NCBI RefSeq assembly: GCF_014534645.1
Contig: NZ_JACVQF010000186.1
Location: 62,001 to 126,000, forward strand
Direction of reading: 5' to 3'
Source of the DNA: Streptomyces griseicoloratus
GTDB lineage: Bacteria; Actinomycetota; Actinomycetes; Streptomycetales; Streptomycetaceae
DNA: 64,000 nt
A model generated the notes under the pieces. It was not told where the DNA came from. It ran no database searches and saw nothing but the letters and a program-made list of their open reading frames with translations. Shown piece after piece: positions 8,406 through 17,520 of the stretch. Made by a program: the position numbers and the translations under genes. The number at the start of each line of letters is the position of its first letter. The first letter of the stretch is position 1.

Positions 8406-9880
8406 TTCGTCCCGTCCCTTCCCCCGCGCGTCCGCTGCCACCAGTCGCGGAACGGCTCCGAGGGCACCTCGGGCAGGTCCCGGCTGCCGGTCCACGCCCG
8501 CCCCGGACCCGGCAGCGTGCGCGGAAGGAACCGGCAGGTGCGCGACGCCAGCCGCTGGCCGGCCCGCAGCGCACCCGGATGCGTGAAGGCCCACCGAGCC
8601 GCCCGCATCGCCGCCCGCTCGGCGGCGTGCCCCTTGGCCGGCTTCAGGACCACCCGGTTGCCGTGCCGGGTCGCCGGTCCGCCCTGGACGACCCGTTCCC
8701 GCAGGTGGACCAGTACCTCGGGAATGTCGATGGCGACCGGGCACACCTCGTAGCAGGCGCCGCACAGGGAGGACGCGTACGGCAGGGAGGCGTCGACCGC
8801 ACTGCCCGTACCCCGCAGCTGGGGGCTGAGGATCGCGCCGATCGGACCGGGGTAGACCGACCCGTAGGCGTGCCCGCCCGCCCGCTCGTACACCGGGCAG
8901 ACGTTCAGGCACGCCGAGCAGCGGATGCAGCGCAGCGCCTGGCGGCCGACCTCGTCGGCGAGGGTGTCGGTGCGGCCGTTGTCCAGCAGGACCAGGTGGA
9001 AGGTCCGCGGGCCGTCCCCGTCCGTGGTGCCCGTCCACATCGACGTGTACGGGTTCATCCGCTCGGCCGTCGAGGAGCGGGGCAGGGTCTGCAGGAACAC
9101 CTCCAGGTCCCGCCAGGTGGGCACGATCTTCTCGATGCCGACGACCGAGATCAGCGTCTCGGGCAGGGTCAGGCACATCCGGCCGTTGCCCTCGGACTCC
9201 ACGACGACCAGCGTGCCCGTCTCGGCGACGACGAAGTTGGCGCCCGAGATGCCGACCTTGGCGCGCAGGAACTTCTCCCGCAGGTGCAGCCGGGCCGCCT
9301 CGGCGAGTTCGGCGGGCGTGTCGGTCAGGCCGTCGGGGGCGGGGCGGCCCCACTCGCCCATCTCGGAGCGGAAGATGTCCCGGATCTCGCCCCGGTTGCG
9401 GTGGATGGCCGGCACCAGGATGTGCGAGGGCCGGTCCCTGCCCAACTGCACGATCAGCTCGGCGAGATCGGTCTCGTAGGCGCGGATGCCCGCCGCTTCG
9501 AGGGCCTCGTTGAGACCGATCTCCTGCGTCGCCATCGACTTGACCTTGACGACCTCGGACTCGCCGGTCTCCTCGACCAGCCGCGTCACGATCCGGTTGG
9601 CCTCGTCGGCGTCGGCGGCCCAGTGGACGAGGCCGCCCGCCGCCGTCACCGACTCCTCCACCTGCACCAGATAGCGGTCGAGGTGCCGCAGCGTGTGGTC
9701 CTTGATCCGCTTGCCGGCCTCGCGCAGCGCCGCCCAGTCCGGGACCTCCGCGACGGCCCCTGCCCGCTTGGCGCGGATGGTGTGCGTGGCGTGGCGCAGG
9801 TTGCCGCGCAGCGTCTCGTCGCGCACGGCCGCACGCGCCGCCTCGGGGAAGGCCGGCATCCCCAGGTACGTCCCGCTCAT
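8402..9880 (-). CDS. lutB: LutB-type iron-sulfur lactate oxidation subunit
   Basis: 492 residues. The N-terminal LUD-type domain contains GANFVVAETGTLVVVESEGN. A ferredoxin-like region follows with two 4Fe-4S motifs: CIRCSACLNVCPVYE and CGACYEVCPVAIDIP. A helical C-terminus ends the protein. The HAYGSVYPGPIGAILSP stretch after the first cluster is characteristic of LutB. Start ATG 9880 overlaps the lutA stop (ATGA). The protein should pass electrons from lactate through the clusters in a complex with LutA and LutC. Confidence 0.93.
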   Translation of the reverse strand: MSGTYLGMPAFPEAARAAVRDETLRGNLRHATHTIRAKRAGAVAEVPDWAALREAGKRIKDHTLRHLDRYLVQVEESVTAAGGLVHWAADADEANRIVTRLVEETGESEVVKVKSMATQEIGLNEALEAAGIRAYETDLAELIVQLGRDRPSHILVPAIHRNRGEIRDIFRSEMGEWGRPAPDGLTDTPAELAEAARLHLREKFLRAKVGISGANFVVAETGTLVVVESEGNGRMCLTLPETLISVVGIEKIVPTWRDLEVFLQTLPRSSTAERMNPYTSMWTGTTDGDGPRTFHLVLLDNGRTDTLADEVGRQALRCIRCSACLNVCPVYERAGGHAYGSVYPGPIGAILSPQLRGTGSAVDASLPYASSLCGACYEVCPVAIDIPEVLVHLRERVVQGGPATRHGNRVVLKPAKGHAAERAAMRAARWAFTHPGALRAGQRLASRTCRFLPRTLPGPGRAWTGSRDLPEVPSEPFRDWWQRTRGGRDGTK

Positions 9881-10629
9881 GCGGCCGCCCCCTCCGTGCT
9901 CGCCAGGATCTCCGCGAGGTGCACCGGACGCATGCCCGTCCGCAGCCGCGCCATGGTCCCGCCGATGTGCATCAGACAGGAGTTGTCGGCCGCGCACAAC
10001 ACCTCGGCGCCCGTCGACGCGGCGTTGCGCACCTTGTCCGCGCCCATCGCCGCCGACACGTCGGAGTTCTTCAGGGCGAAGGTGCCGCCGAAGCCGCAGC
10101 ACTCCTCCGCCCCGGGCAGTTCGACCAGTTCCAGCCCCTTCACCGCCTCCAGCAGCCGCCGGGGCCGGTCGCCGAGGCCCAGGCCGCGCAGCCCGTGGCA
10201 GGTCGGGTGGTACGTCACCGTGTGCGGGTAGTACGCCCCCACGTCCGTCACCCCCAGCACGTCCACCAGGAACTCCGTCAGCTCGTACGTCTTCGGCACC
10301 ACCGGCGCCAGGGCGGCCGCGAGAGCGCCGCCGCGGCCCTCGGCCCGGGCCCGCTCGCCCATGCGGGGATACAGCTCCCGCACCATCGCGCCGCACGAAC
10401 CCGACGGCGTCACGATCGCCTCGTAGTCCTTGAAGACATCGGCGAAGCGCCGGGCCAGAGGCTCCGCCTCGTGCCGGTACCCCGTGTTGTAGTGCGCCTG
10501 TCCGCAGCAGGTCTGGGCCGCCGGGAAGTCGACCTCGACGCCCAGCCTGGTCAGCAGCGTCACCACGGCACGGCCGGTGTCCGGATAGAGCGTGTCGTTG
10601 ACGCAGGTCAGGAACAGGGCGACACGCAT
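9877..10629 (-). CDS. lutA: LutA-type CCG-domain protein, lactate utilization
   Basis: 250 residues with two cysteine-rich CCG repeats: C9, then CCGQAHYN starting at C41, and later CHGLRGL and CCGFGGTF. These motifs bind iron-sulfur clusters in LutA/GlcF-like proteins. It is the first gene of lutABC, with GAGGAG seven to eight bases before ATG 10629. Upstream, the sequence CTCGATCA occurs twice in tandem (within about 10642-10660) next to TGGTCCGAT on the minus strand. That half-site resembles GntR/LldR-type operators and may mediate lactate control, but it is only a partial match. Confidence 0.93.
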   Translation of the reverse strand: MRVALFLTCVNDTLYPDTGRAVVTLLTRLGVEVDFPAAQTCCGQAHYNTGYRHEAEPLARRFADVFKDYEAIVTPSGSCGAMVRELYPRMGERARAEGRGGALAAALAPVVPKTYELTEFLVDVLGVTDVGAYYPHTVTYHPTCHGLRGLGLGDRPRRLLEAVKGLELVELPGAEECCGFGGTFALKNSDVSAAMGADKVRNAASTGAEVLCAADNSCLMHIGGTMARLRTGMRPVHLAEILASTEGAAA

Positions 10630-10865
10630 CGCGGCTCCTCGGGCTCGATCACCTCGATCATCGGACCAGAGGCAGGGTAGTCGGCGGGCCGAGGCGCCGG
10701 GAGACGGAGGCCCGCACGTCCTGCGGCGGGTCCGCCCCCGGAGCGGGCCGTTCCGGCCCCGACCGGTCCGGTGCCGCGGGCGGCGACGGTAATGTGAAGG
10801 TCATCCGGCCGCCCCGCGTCCCCTGGTGCGTTTCCCCTAGTCTCGACCCTGGAGGTCCCTGCCCG

Positions 10866-11891
10866 ATGGCCCAGTCGGTGGGTATCAAGGACGTCGCTCG
10901 CGCCGCCGGAGTCTCCGTGGGCACGGTCTCGAACGTCATCAACCGTCCGGACACCGTCGCCGTCGAGACCCGCGCGCGCGTGCTGTCGGCGATCGACCGG
11001 CTCGGCTACGTCCGCAGCGAGTCCGCGCGACAGCTGCGCGCGGGCCGCAGCCGGATCATGGGGCTGCTCGTCCTGGACATGGGCAACCCGTTCTTCGTCG
11101 ACGTGGCACGCGGCGCCGAGCGGGCCGCGCGCGGGGCCGGGCTCGGCGTGATGGTCTGCAACAGCGCCCAGAGCCCGGGCGAGGAGGCCGAGTACCTGTC
11201 GCTCTTCGCCGAGCAGCGGGTGCGCGGCGTGCTGCTGACCCCGGCCGACGCCACCGGACGCAACATCGAGGCCTTCCGGCGCCACAACATCCCCTTCGTG
11301 CTGGTCGACCGGGTCGCCGAGGGCACCACCGAGTGCTCGGTGTCCGTGGACGACGTCGCCGGCGGCGCGCTGGCGGTCCGCCACCTCGTCGACGCCGGCC
11401 ACCGCCACATCGCCTACGTCAGCGGACCGCCCGGCCTCAACCAGGTGCGCGACCGCCGCACCGGCGCCCTCGGCGCGCTCGCCGAGGCCGGCCTCGGCCC
11501 CGAGGCCCTGCGCGAACTGCCCACCGAACGGCTCGACGTCGCCGCCGGCCGCGACGCCGGCGCCCGCCTGCTCGGCCTCGCCGACCGGCCGACGGCCGTG
11601 TTCTGCGCCAACGACCTGCTCGCTCTCGGCGTCCTGCAGGCGATGTACGCGGCCGGTGTCGCCGTCCCCGACGACCTCGCCATCGTCGGCTACGACGACA
11701 TCGAGTTCGCCGCGGCGGCGGCCGTCCCGCTCACCTCGGTGCGCCAGCCCGCCGTCACCATGGGCGCCATGGCCGCGGAACTGCTGCTGGAGGAGACCGA
11801 GTCCGAGGGCGCGGACCGCACGCACACCCACCGGCGGGTCGTCCTCCAGCCCGAACTGGTGGTGCGGCGCTCCAGCCTGTCCGCCCGCTGA
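10866..11891 (+). CDS. LacI-family transcriptional regulator
   Basis: 341 residues. The N-terminal LacI helix-turn-helix is at about 6-25 (IKDVARAAGVSVGTVSNVIN) and the hinge helix at RSESARQLRAGRS. A periplasmic-binding-protein-like sensor domain follows with VDDVAGGALAVRHLVDAGHRHIAYVSG and the C-terminal GYDDIEFAAAAAVPLTSV. It binds a sugar or related effector and represses target genes. It is divergent from lutABC across 236 bp, but lactate operons are more often under GntR control, so its target is uncertain. The next gene downstream is a peptidase. GGAGG lies about ten bases before the ATG. Confidence 0.93.
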   Translation: MAQSVGIKDVARAAGVSVGTVSNVINRPDTVAVETRARVLSAIDRLGYVRSESARQLRAGRSRIMGLLVLDMGNPFFVDVARGAERAARGAGLGVMVCNSAQSPGEEAEYLSLFAEQRVRGVLLTPADATGRNIEAFRRHNIPFVLVDRVAEGTTECSVSVDDVAGGALAVRHLVDAGHRHIAYVSGPPGLNQVRDRRTGALGALAEAGLGPEALRELPTERLDVAAGRDAGARLLGLADRPTAVFCANDLLALGVLQAMYAAGVAVPDDLAIVGYDDIEFAAAAAVPLTSVRQPAVTMGAMAAELLLEETESEGADRTHTHRRVVLQPELVVRRSSLSAR

Positions 11892-12000
11892 ACCGCCGTC
11901 CGCCGTACGGCACGATTTCATGATCCCGGGGGGCGGCGGCCGCAGGACCATGTGCTGAACTGGGACACGGCCGAGAAATCCGTCCGTCCAGGGAGCCCCG

Positions 12001-13302
12001 TTGAGCGTCAGCTACCGTCAGCCCGGCGTCGTCCTCACCGACCGCCGTTTCACCGTGCCCCTCGACCACGACGACCCGGCGGGGGAGACGATCGAGCTGT
12101 ACGCACGCGAGGTCGTGGCGAGCGACAAGGCGGGGCAGGACCTGCCGTGGCTGGTCTACCTCCAGGGCGGCCCGGGCTTCGGGGCGAACCGTTTCGTCGG
12201 CCGTCCGGCCTGGCTCGGCCGCGCCCTGAAGGACTACCGCGTGCTGCTCCTGGACCAGCGCGGCACCGGCGCCTCCACGCCCGCCAACCGGCAGACGCTG
12301 CCGCTGCGCGGCGGCCCCGCCGAGCAGGCCGACTACCTCACCCGCTTCCGCGCCGACTCCATCGTCCGCGACTGCGAGACCATCCGGTCCGAGGTCACCG
12401 GCGGCGCCCCGTGGACCGTCCTCGGCCAGAGCTTCGGCGGCTTCTGCACCGTCGCCTACCTGTCCCTGGCCCCCGAGGGCCTGAGCACCGCCCTGATCAC
12501 CGGCGGCCTGCCCTCCCTGGACGCCCACGCCGACGACGTCTACCGCGCCGCCTACCCGCGGATCGAGCGCAAGGTCGCCGCGCACTACGCCCGCTACCCG
12601 CAGGACGTCGAGCGGGCCCGCCGCATCGCCGACCACCTGCTGAGCCACGACGTGGTCCTGCCGAACGGCTACCGGCTCACCGTCGAGGCCTTCCAGTCCC
12701 TCGGCATCCTCCTCGGCGGCGGCGAGGGCAGCCACCGGCTGCACTACCTCCTGGAGGACGCCTTCGTACCCACCCCGCGGGGCCCGGAACTGTCCGACGC
12801 CTTCCAGGAGCAGGTGCAGAACCTGCTCTCCTACGCCGGCCACCCGCTGTACGCCCTCGTCCACGAGGCCATCTACGGCCAGGACGAACGCTCCACCAAC
12901 TGGTCGGCCGAGCGGGTCCGCGCCGAGTTCCCGCGCTTCGACGCCGCCAAGACGCTCGCCGGCGACGAGCCGCTGATGTTCACCGGCGAGTCCATCCACC
13001 CCTGGATGTTCGACTGCGACCCGGCGCTGCGCCCGCTGCGCGAGACCGCCGAACTGCTCGCCGCCCGCACCGACTGGACGCCCCTGTACGACCCCGCCCG
13101 CCTCGCCGGGAACGAGGTGCCGGTCGCCGCGGCCGTCTACCACGACGACATGTACGTGGACACCGCCCACGCGCTGACCACCGCCCGCGCCATCCGCGGC
13201 CTGCGCACCTGGGTCACCGACGAGTTCGAGCACGACGGCGTGCGGGCGGGCGGCCCCCGGGTCCTGGACCGGCTGCTGGCGCTCGCCCGTGACGAGGCGT
13301 GA
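12001..13302 (+). CDS. Alpha/beta-hydrolase, proline iminopeptidase-like (S33)
   Basis: 433 residues from TTG 12001; AGGGAG lies six bases upstream and supports this unusual start. Oxyanion-hole motif LQGGPG is at about 54-59 and nucleophile elbow GQSFGGF gives Ser144. DQRGTG at 85-90 is diagnostic of S33 prolyl aminopeptidases. The C-terminal AVYHDDMYVD holds likely catalytic Asp and, further on, EFEHDGVR the His. There is no signal peptide, so it acts in the cytoplasm, releasing N-terminal Pro or similar residues from peptides. It stands as a single gene. Confidence 0.92.
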   Translation: MSVSYRQPGVVLTDRRFTVPLDHDDPAGETIELYAREVVASDKAGQDLPWLVYLQGGPGFGANRFVGRPAWLGRALKDYRVLLLDQRGTGASTPANRQTLPLRGGPAEQADYLTRFRADSIVRDCETIRSEVTGGAPWTVLGQSFGGFCTVAYLSLAPEGLSTALITGGLPSLDAHADDVYRAAYPRIERKVAAHYARYPQDVERARRIADHLLSHDVVLPNGYRLTVEAFQSLGILLGGGEGSHRLHYLLEDAFVPTPRGPELSDAFQEQVQNLLSYAGHPLYALVHEAIYGQDERSTNWSAERVRAEFPRFDAAKTLAGDEPLMFTGESIHPWMFDCDPALRPLRETAELLAARTDWTPLYDPARLAGNEVPVAAAVYHDDMYVDTAHALTTARAIRGLRTWVTDEFEHDGVRAGGPRVLDRLLALARDEA

Positions 13303-13332
13303 ATCACCGAGTGTGATGTCAGTGGCAGGGGT

Positions 13333-13338
13333 TAGTGT
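13333..13338 (+). promoter_or_regulatory. Putative -10 box of leaderless PIG-L gene
   Basis: TAGTGT six bases before ATG 13345; no Shine-Dalgarno sequence is present in the short gap. Confidence 0.4.
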
Positions 13339-13344
13339 GCGGGC

Positions 13345-14088
13345 ATGACGGAGCCGACGATCACGCAACTGGAGCCCATGCCCGGCGACTGGCGGCGCGC
13401 CCTCGCCGTCGTCGCCCACCCCGACGACCTGGAGTACGGCTGCTCGGCGGCGATCGCGGCCTGGACCGACGAGGGCCGCGAGGTCGCCTATGTGCTCGCG
13501 ACCCGGGGCGAGGCGGGCATCGACACGCTGTCGCCCGCCGAGTGCGGCGCCCTGCGGGAGCGGGAGCAGCGGGCGAGCGCGGCCGTTGTCGGGGTGAGCG
13601 AGGTCGAGTTCCTCGACCACCGGGACGGCGTCGTCGAGTACGGCATCGCGTTGCGCCGCGACATCGCCGCCGCCATCCGCCGGCACCGGCCCGAGCTGGT
13701 CATCACCCTCAACCACCGGGACACCTGGGGAGGGGTGGCCTGGAACACCCCGGACCACCGCGCCGTCGGCCGCGCCACGCTCGACGCGGCCGCCGACGCG
13801 GGCAACCGGTGGATCTTCCCCGAGCTGACCGAGCAGGGCCTCGAACCCTGGGACGGCGTCCGCTGGGTCGCCGTCGCCGGTTCCACCACGCCCACGCACG
13901 CCGTGGACGCGTCCCCGGGCCTGGAGCGCGCGGTCCGCTCGCTGCTGGAACACCGCACCTACATCGAGGCGCTGACGGACGAGGACCCCGAGACGTACGT
14001 CAGGGGATTCCTCACCGGGTACGCCCGGGCCACGGGCGAGCGGTTCGGTGGCCGGCCGGCGGTCGCCTTCGAACTCCTGGGCAGGTAG
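13345..14088 (+). CDS. PIG-L (LmbE)-family N-deacetylase
   Basis: 247 residues. Zinc-binding motif AHPDDLE at 24-30, then RGEAGID, the REREQRASAAVVGVSEVEFL helix and a TPDHRAVGR His motif are typical of PIG-L/LmbE proteins such as MshB and Mca. Such enzymes remove acetyl or acyl groups from N-acylglucosaminyl substrates, thiol conjugates or antibiotic intermediates. The real substrate is unknown. The gene is apparently leaderless and is followed after four bases by the sigma-factor gene, so the two probably share a transcript. Confidence 0.9.
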   Translation: MTEPTITQLEPMPGDWRRALAVVAHPDDLEYGCSAAIAAWTDEGREVAYVLATRGEAGIDTLSPAECGALREREQRASAAVVGVSEVEFLDHRDGVVEYGIALRRDIAAAIRRHRPELVITLNHRDTWGGVAWNTPDHRAVGRATLDAAADAGNRWIFPELTEQGLEPWDGVRWVAVAGSTTPTHAVDASPGLERAVRSLLEHRTYIEALTDEDPETYVRGFLTGYARATGERFGGRPAVAFELLGR

Positions 14089-14092
14089 CGGC

Positions 14093-15001
14093 ATGGACAC
14101 GGGAGAGAACCTGGCCGAGCGGTTCGAGGAGCACCGGGGTCAGCTGAAGGCGGTGGCCTACCGCATGCTCGGCTCCCTGCCCGAGGCGGAGGACGCCGTG
14201 CAGGAGGCCTGGCTCAGACTCGGCCGCACCGGCGCGGACGGCATCGAGAACCTCGGCGCCTGGCTGACCACGGTGACCGGCCGGGTCTGCCTCGACATGC
14301 TGCGCTCGCGCACCGCGCGCCGCGAGGAGCCGATCACCGACGGCTTCGACACCTTCGTCCCCGACCCCGTGCTCCGCCCGCTGTCCGGGACCGATCCGGA
14401 GCAGGAGGCGCTGCACGCCGACTCCGTCGGCCTCGCCCTGCTGGTGGTCCTCGAAACCCTGGAACCGGCCGAGCGTCTGGCCTTCGTGCTGCACGACATG
14501 TTCGCCGTGCCGTTCGACGACATCGCGCGGATCGTGGAGCGCAGCCCGGCCGCCACCCGGCAACTGGCCAGTCGCGCCCGGCGCCGGGTCCGCGACGCCA
14601 CCCCGGTGGCCGACCCCGACCTCGGCCGGCAGCGGGAGGCCATCGAGGCGTTCCTGGCCGCCAGCCGGTCCGGGGACTTCGAGGCCCTGGTCGCCGTCCT
14701 CCACCCGGACGTGGTGCTGCGCGCCGACTCGGGGGCGCTCGGCGGACCGTCGGCGTCCAAGCAGCTGCGCGGCGCACGGACGGTGGCCGCACAGGCGATG
14801 CTCTTCCGGAGGTTCGCCGGGGACTCGCACGTCGTGCTGGTCAACGGCACGGTCGGCACCGTCACCGCTCCCGGCGGCCGGCCGCAGTCGGTCATGGGCG
14901 TCACCGTCGCCGACGGCCGGATCACCGCCCTGTACATCCTCGCCGACCCCGACCGACTGGCCCGCCTGGAACTGCCCCCGCTGGAGAAGGGCAATGCCTG
15001 A
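14093..15001 (+). CDS. ECF sigma factor, SigJ/ECF41-like with SnoaL-like C-terminal domain
   Basis: 302 residues. Sigma region 2 is at about 5-75 (YRMLGSLPEAEDAVQEAWLRL). Region 4 is at about 125-175 (LEPAERLAFVLHDMFAVPFDDIARI). A roughly 120-residue SnoaL/NTF2-like C-terminal extension follows and ends in DGRITALYILADPDRLARL. This resembles the VNGxPG, DGR and NPDKL motifs of ECF41 factors, in which the extension itself modulates activity and no classical anti-sigma factor is needed. The gene begins four bases after the PIG-L stop. ECF41 genes usually neighbour carboxymuconolactone-decarboxylase-like oxidoreductases, which are absent here. Confidence 0.9.
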   Translation: MDTGENLAERFEEHRGQLKAVAYRMLGSLPEAEDAVQEAWLRLGRTGADGIENLGAWLTTVTGRVCLDMLRSRTARREEPITDGFDTFVPDPVLRPLSGTDPEQEALHADSVGLALLVVLETLEPAERLAFVLHDMFAVPFDDIARIVERSPAATRQLASRARRRVRDATPVADPDLGRQREAIEAFLAASRSGDFEALVAVLHPDVVLRADSGALGGPSASKQLRGARTVAAQAMLFRRFAGDSHVVLVNGTVGTVTAPGGRPQSVMGVTVADGRITALYILADPDRLARLELPPLEKGNA

Positions 15002-15076
15002 GGACGCGTCCGGCAGGCTCCGGCCCGCCTCTCCCGCGCCCCGGCCCACCCGGCGATCACGGCCGCGGCCGTTCCG

Positions 15077-15082
15077 TATGCT
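15077..15082 (+). promoter_or_regulatory. Putative -10 box of leaderless pentapeptide-protein gene
   Basis: TATGCT seven bases before ATG 15090. It supports that start over an in-frame ATG at 14994, which would add a low-complexity Pro/Arg leader. Confidence 0.4.
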
Positions 15083-15089
15083 CGACCCC

Positions 15090-15920
15090 ATGCAAGAACA
15101 CACGGCGGACCTGGCCGGACTGCGCGGCGACTGCGCACGGTGCTTCGGCCTGTGCTGCGTCGCCCTGCCCTTCTCCGCGTCGGCGGACTTCAAGATCGAC
15201 AAGGAGGCCGGCAAGCCCTGCCCCAACCTCGGCACGGACCACCGCTGCGGCATCCACACGCGGCTGCGGCAGCGGGGCTTCACCGGCTGCACGGTCTACG
15301 ACTGCTTCGGCGCCGGACAGAAGGTCTCACAGGTCACCTTCGCCGGACAGGACTGGCGCACCGCCCCGCCCGAGCACGCCCGCCGCATGTTCGACGTGTT
15401 CCCCGTGGTCCGGCAGCTCCACGAACTGCTCTGGTACCTGACCGAGGCGCTGACCCTGCCCGCCGCCCGCCCGGTCCACGCCGACCTGCGCCGGATGCTG
15501 GCCGACACCGAACGGCTCACCCGCTCGTCCGCGGGGGAACTGGCCGCGCTGGACGTGGCCGCGCACCGGCAGGAGGTCAACGGGCTGCTGCTGCGCACCA
15601 GCGAGCTGGTACGGGCCGGGACGGGCGGCCGGAAGAAGAACCGCCGCAACGCGGACCTGATCGGGGCCCGCCTCAAGGGCGCCGATCTGCGCGGTGCCGA
15701 CCTGCGCGGCGCCTACCTCATCGCGGCCGACCTGACCGGCGCCGACCTGCGGGGCGCGGACCTGATCGGCGCGGACCTGCGCGACGCCGACCTGACGGAC
15801 GCGGACCTGACGGGCGCGTTCTTCCTGACCCAGCCCCAGCTCGACGCGGCCCGCGGCGGCGCCGGCACCCGGCTGCCGGGCTCAGTCACCCGTCCCGTGC
15901 ACTGGACAGCGCGGATCTGA
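15090..15920 (+). CDS. Cys-rich (YkgJ-like) domain fused to pentapeptide repeats
   Basis: 276 residues from ATG 15090. The N-terminal 80 residues hold a metal-binding-like pattern: CARCFGLCC, KPCPNL, HRCGIH and GCTVYDCFGAGQ, reminiscent of CxxCxxCC (YkgJ) proteins. A helical middle section follows. About ten tandem A(D/N)LxX pentapeptides (ADLIGARLKGADLRGADL and onward) occupy roughly residues 188-255 and should form a right-handed beta-helix. An alternative start at 14994 has GGAGAAGGG upstream and overlaps the sigma gene by eight bases, but gives a non-conserved-looking leader. The 3' end overlaps the convergent P450 gene by 39 bases. Function unknown. Confidence 0.8.
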   Translation: MQEHTADLAGLRGDCARCFGLCCVALPFSASADFKIDKEAGKPCPNLGTDHRCGIHTRLRQRGFTGCTVYDCFGAGQKVSQVTFAGQDWRTAPPEHARRMFDVFPVVRQLHELLWYLTEALTLPAARPVHADLRRMLADTERLTRSSAGELAALDVAAHRQEVNGLLLRTSELVRAGTGGRKKNRRNADLIGARLKGADLRGADLRGAYLIAADLTGADLRGADLIGADLRDADLTDADLTGAFFLTQPQLDAARGGAGTRLPGSVTRPVHWTARI

Positions 15921-17411
15921 CGGCACGGCCTCCTCGGCGACCGGGGCGGGGGCGGCGTCCCCGGGGGCGCGCCGCTCCAGCCGCAGGCGCAGCCCCTCCG
16001 GCATCAGCGTCAGCCGCTCGGTGACGCGCAGCCGGTAGCCGGGGTCGGGCCGCAGCTCGTAGCGGCGCAGCAGCAGGCCGAGGACGAGCGTGGCCTCGTG
16101 CAGCGCGAACTGCCGTCCGATGCACGCCCGAGCCCCCGTTCCGAACGGCTTGAAGGCGTGCGGGGCCCGGGTCCGCACCGCCTTCGCGTCGAAGCGGTCC
16201 GGGTCGAACCGCTCGGCGTCCGGCCCCCAGACCGCGGGATCGCGGTGCAGCATCGGCGTCAGCACCAGCGCCCAGGCGCCGCGCCGCATCGGATGCGTGT
16301 CCGCCAGCACCGTGTCCGCACGGGCCTCCCGGGCGAAGGCGGGCGCGGTCGGCCACAGCCGCAGCGACTCGTCCAGCACCCGGCGCACGTAGCGCAGCTT
16401 CGCCACCTGCTCGTACGCCGGGACCGCCGCGTCGCCCCACACCCGGTCCACCTCGGCACGCGCCCGGGCGGCGATGCCGGGGTGCCGGGAGAGGTAGTGC
16501 AGGGCGAAGGAGAGGGCGCCGGACGTGGTCTCGTGACCGGCGACCAGGAAGGTGATGACCTGCCGGCGGACGTTCTCGGCCGACAGCCGCTCACCGGTCG
16601 CGGGGTGGGCCGTCTCCAGCATCCGGTCGAGCAGGTCGCCCTTCCCGCGCGCACCGCGGCGGGCCCGGACCACGTCGTCGACCGTGCGATTGAGGTGGGC
16701 GATGTCCGCCTTGTTCCGGCGGCTCGCACCGCGCAGCAGCCAGGGGGTGAGCGGTGCGGGCACGGTGTTGAGACGCTGCGCGTAGGTGAGCGTGCCCACC
16801 ATCGCGGTGACGAAGGGGTGGGGCCGGGAGCGCTCGAAGGACCCGAAGTCGTGCCCGAACCCGGTGCGGGCGATCGTCTCCAGGGTCAGCTTGGTCATGT
16901 CGCCGGGCACGTCCACCGGCCGTCCCGCCGCCACCGCGCGGTCCCAGTGGGCGGTGAGCCGGTCCGCCACGTCCAGCATCATCGGGTGGTATCCCGCCAT
17001 CGCCTCCCGGCTGAAGCCGGGTGCCAGCACGTCGTGCGCGAGCTGCCAGTTCGGCTCGTGGTTGTAGGCGGTGAACAGCCCGTCCCCGGCGACCGGCCGC
17101 AGGTTGGCCACGCCGACGCCGACGTGCTTGGCGAAGCGCGACTCGTCCGCCAGATCGGCGGCGAGCCCGGCACCCCACACGAACACGAACTCCTTGCCGA
17201 ACACCCGGCGCCGGAAGATCGGCCCGAGCTGCCGTGCGTACCGCAGCGAGTCCTGCATCGGGGTGCGCCGGCTCACCCCGAGCACGTCCCCGAGCAGGGG
17301 CAGCCGGTGGGGCGGATGCGGTATCCGGTGCAGCTCGGGCCAGCCCAGCTCGGCGCTGCGGAATCCCTTGGGCAGTCCGTCCCCGGCCGGCGCCTCGGTC
17401 CTCTCCGCCAT
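15882..17411 (-). CDS. Cytochrome P450, stand-alone CYP102B-like haem domain
   Basis: 509 residues from ATG 17411, with GAGGGAG eight bases upstream. I-helix AGHETTSG begins at 291, ExxR is in DESLR, and haem-ligand motif FGTGARACIGRQF gives Cys430. The N-terminal IPHPPHRLPLLGDVL and the NYNHEPNW-like YNHEPNWQLAHDVLAPGFS region are those of P450-BM3-type fatty-acid hydroxylases. The reductase domain of BM3 is absent, as in the S. coelicolor CYP102B type, so separate redox partners must supply electrons. It is divergent from a TetR gene (109-bp gap), its likely repressor. The 3' end overlaps the convergent pentapeptide-repeat gene. Confidence 0.92.
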   Translation of the reverse strand: MAERTEAPAGDGLPKGFRSAELGWPELHRIPHPPHRLPLLGDVLGVSRRTPMQDSLRYARQLGPIFRRRVFGKEFVFVWGAGLAADLADESRFAKHVGVGVANLRPVAGDGLFTAYNHEPNWQLAHDVLAPGFSREAMAGYHPMMLDVADRLTAHWDRAVAAGRPVDVPGDMTKLTLETIARTGFGHDFGSFERSRPHPFVTAMVGTLTYAQRLNTVPAPLTPWLLRGASRRNKADIAHLNRTVDDVVRARRGARGKGDLLDRMLETAHPATGERLSAENVRRQVITFLVAGHETTSGALSFALHYLSRHPGIAARARAEVDRVWGDAAVPAYEQVAKLRYVRRVLDESLRLWPTAPAFAREARADTVLADTHPMRRGAWALVLTPMLHRDPAVWGPDAERFDPDRFDAKAVRTRAPHAFKPFGTGARACIGRQFALHEATLVLGLLLRRYELRPDPGYRLRVTERLTLMPEGLRLRLERRAPGDAAPAPVAEEAVPSDPRCPVHGTGD

Positions 17412-17507
17412 GACGCGATCTCCCTCGACGCTGTGACGTGCTGAGCGTGTTGTACGTGGATTCAATAGCACCTCCCAGTCTTCTCCCGCTGTTGAACCGG
17501 CGTCAAG

Positions 17508-17513
17508 TAGAGT
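17508..17513 (+). promoter_or_regulatory. Putative -10 box of leaderless tetR gene
   Basis: TAGAGT seven bases before ATG 17521. It lies inside the 109-bp divergent gap shared with the P450 gene. Confidence 0.45.
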
Positions 17514-17520
17514 GCCGTGC

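Noticed and set aside
11755-14100. 781-codon minus-strand frame across the peptidase and PIG-L genes
   Set aside because: Low-complexity antisense shadow; the plus-strand genes carry catalytic motifs and ribosome sites.
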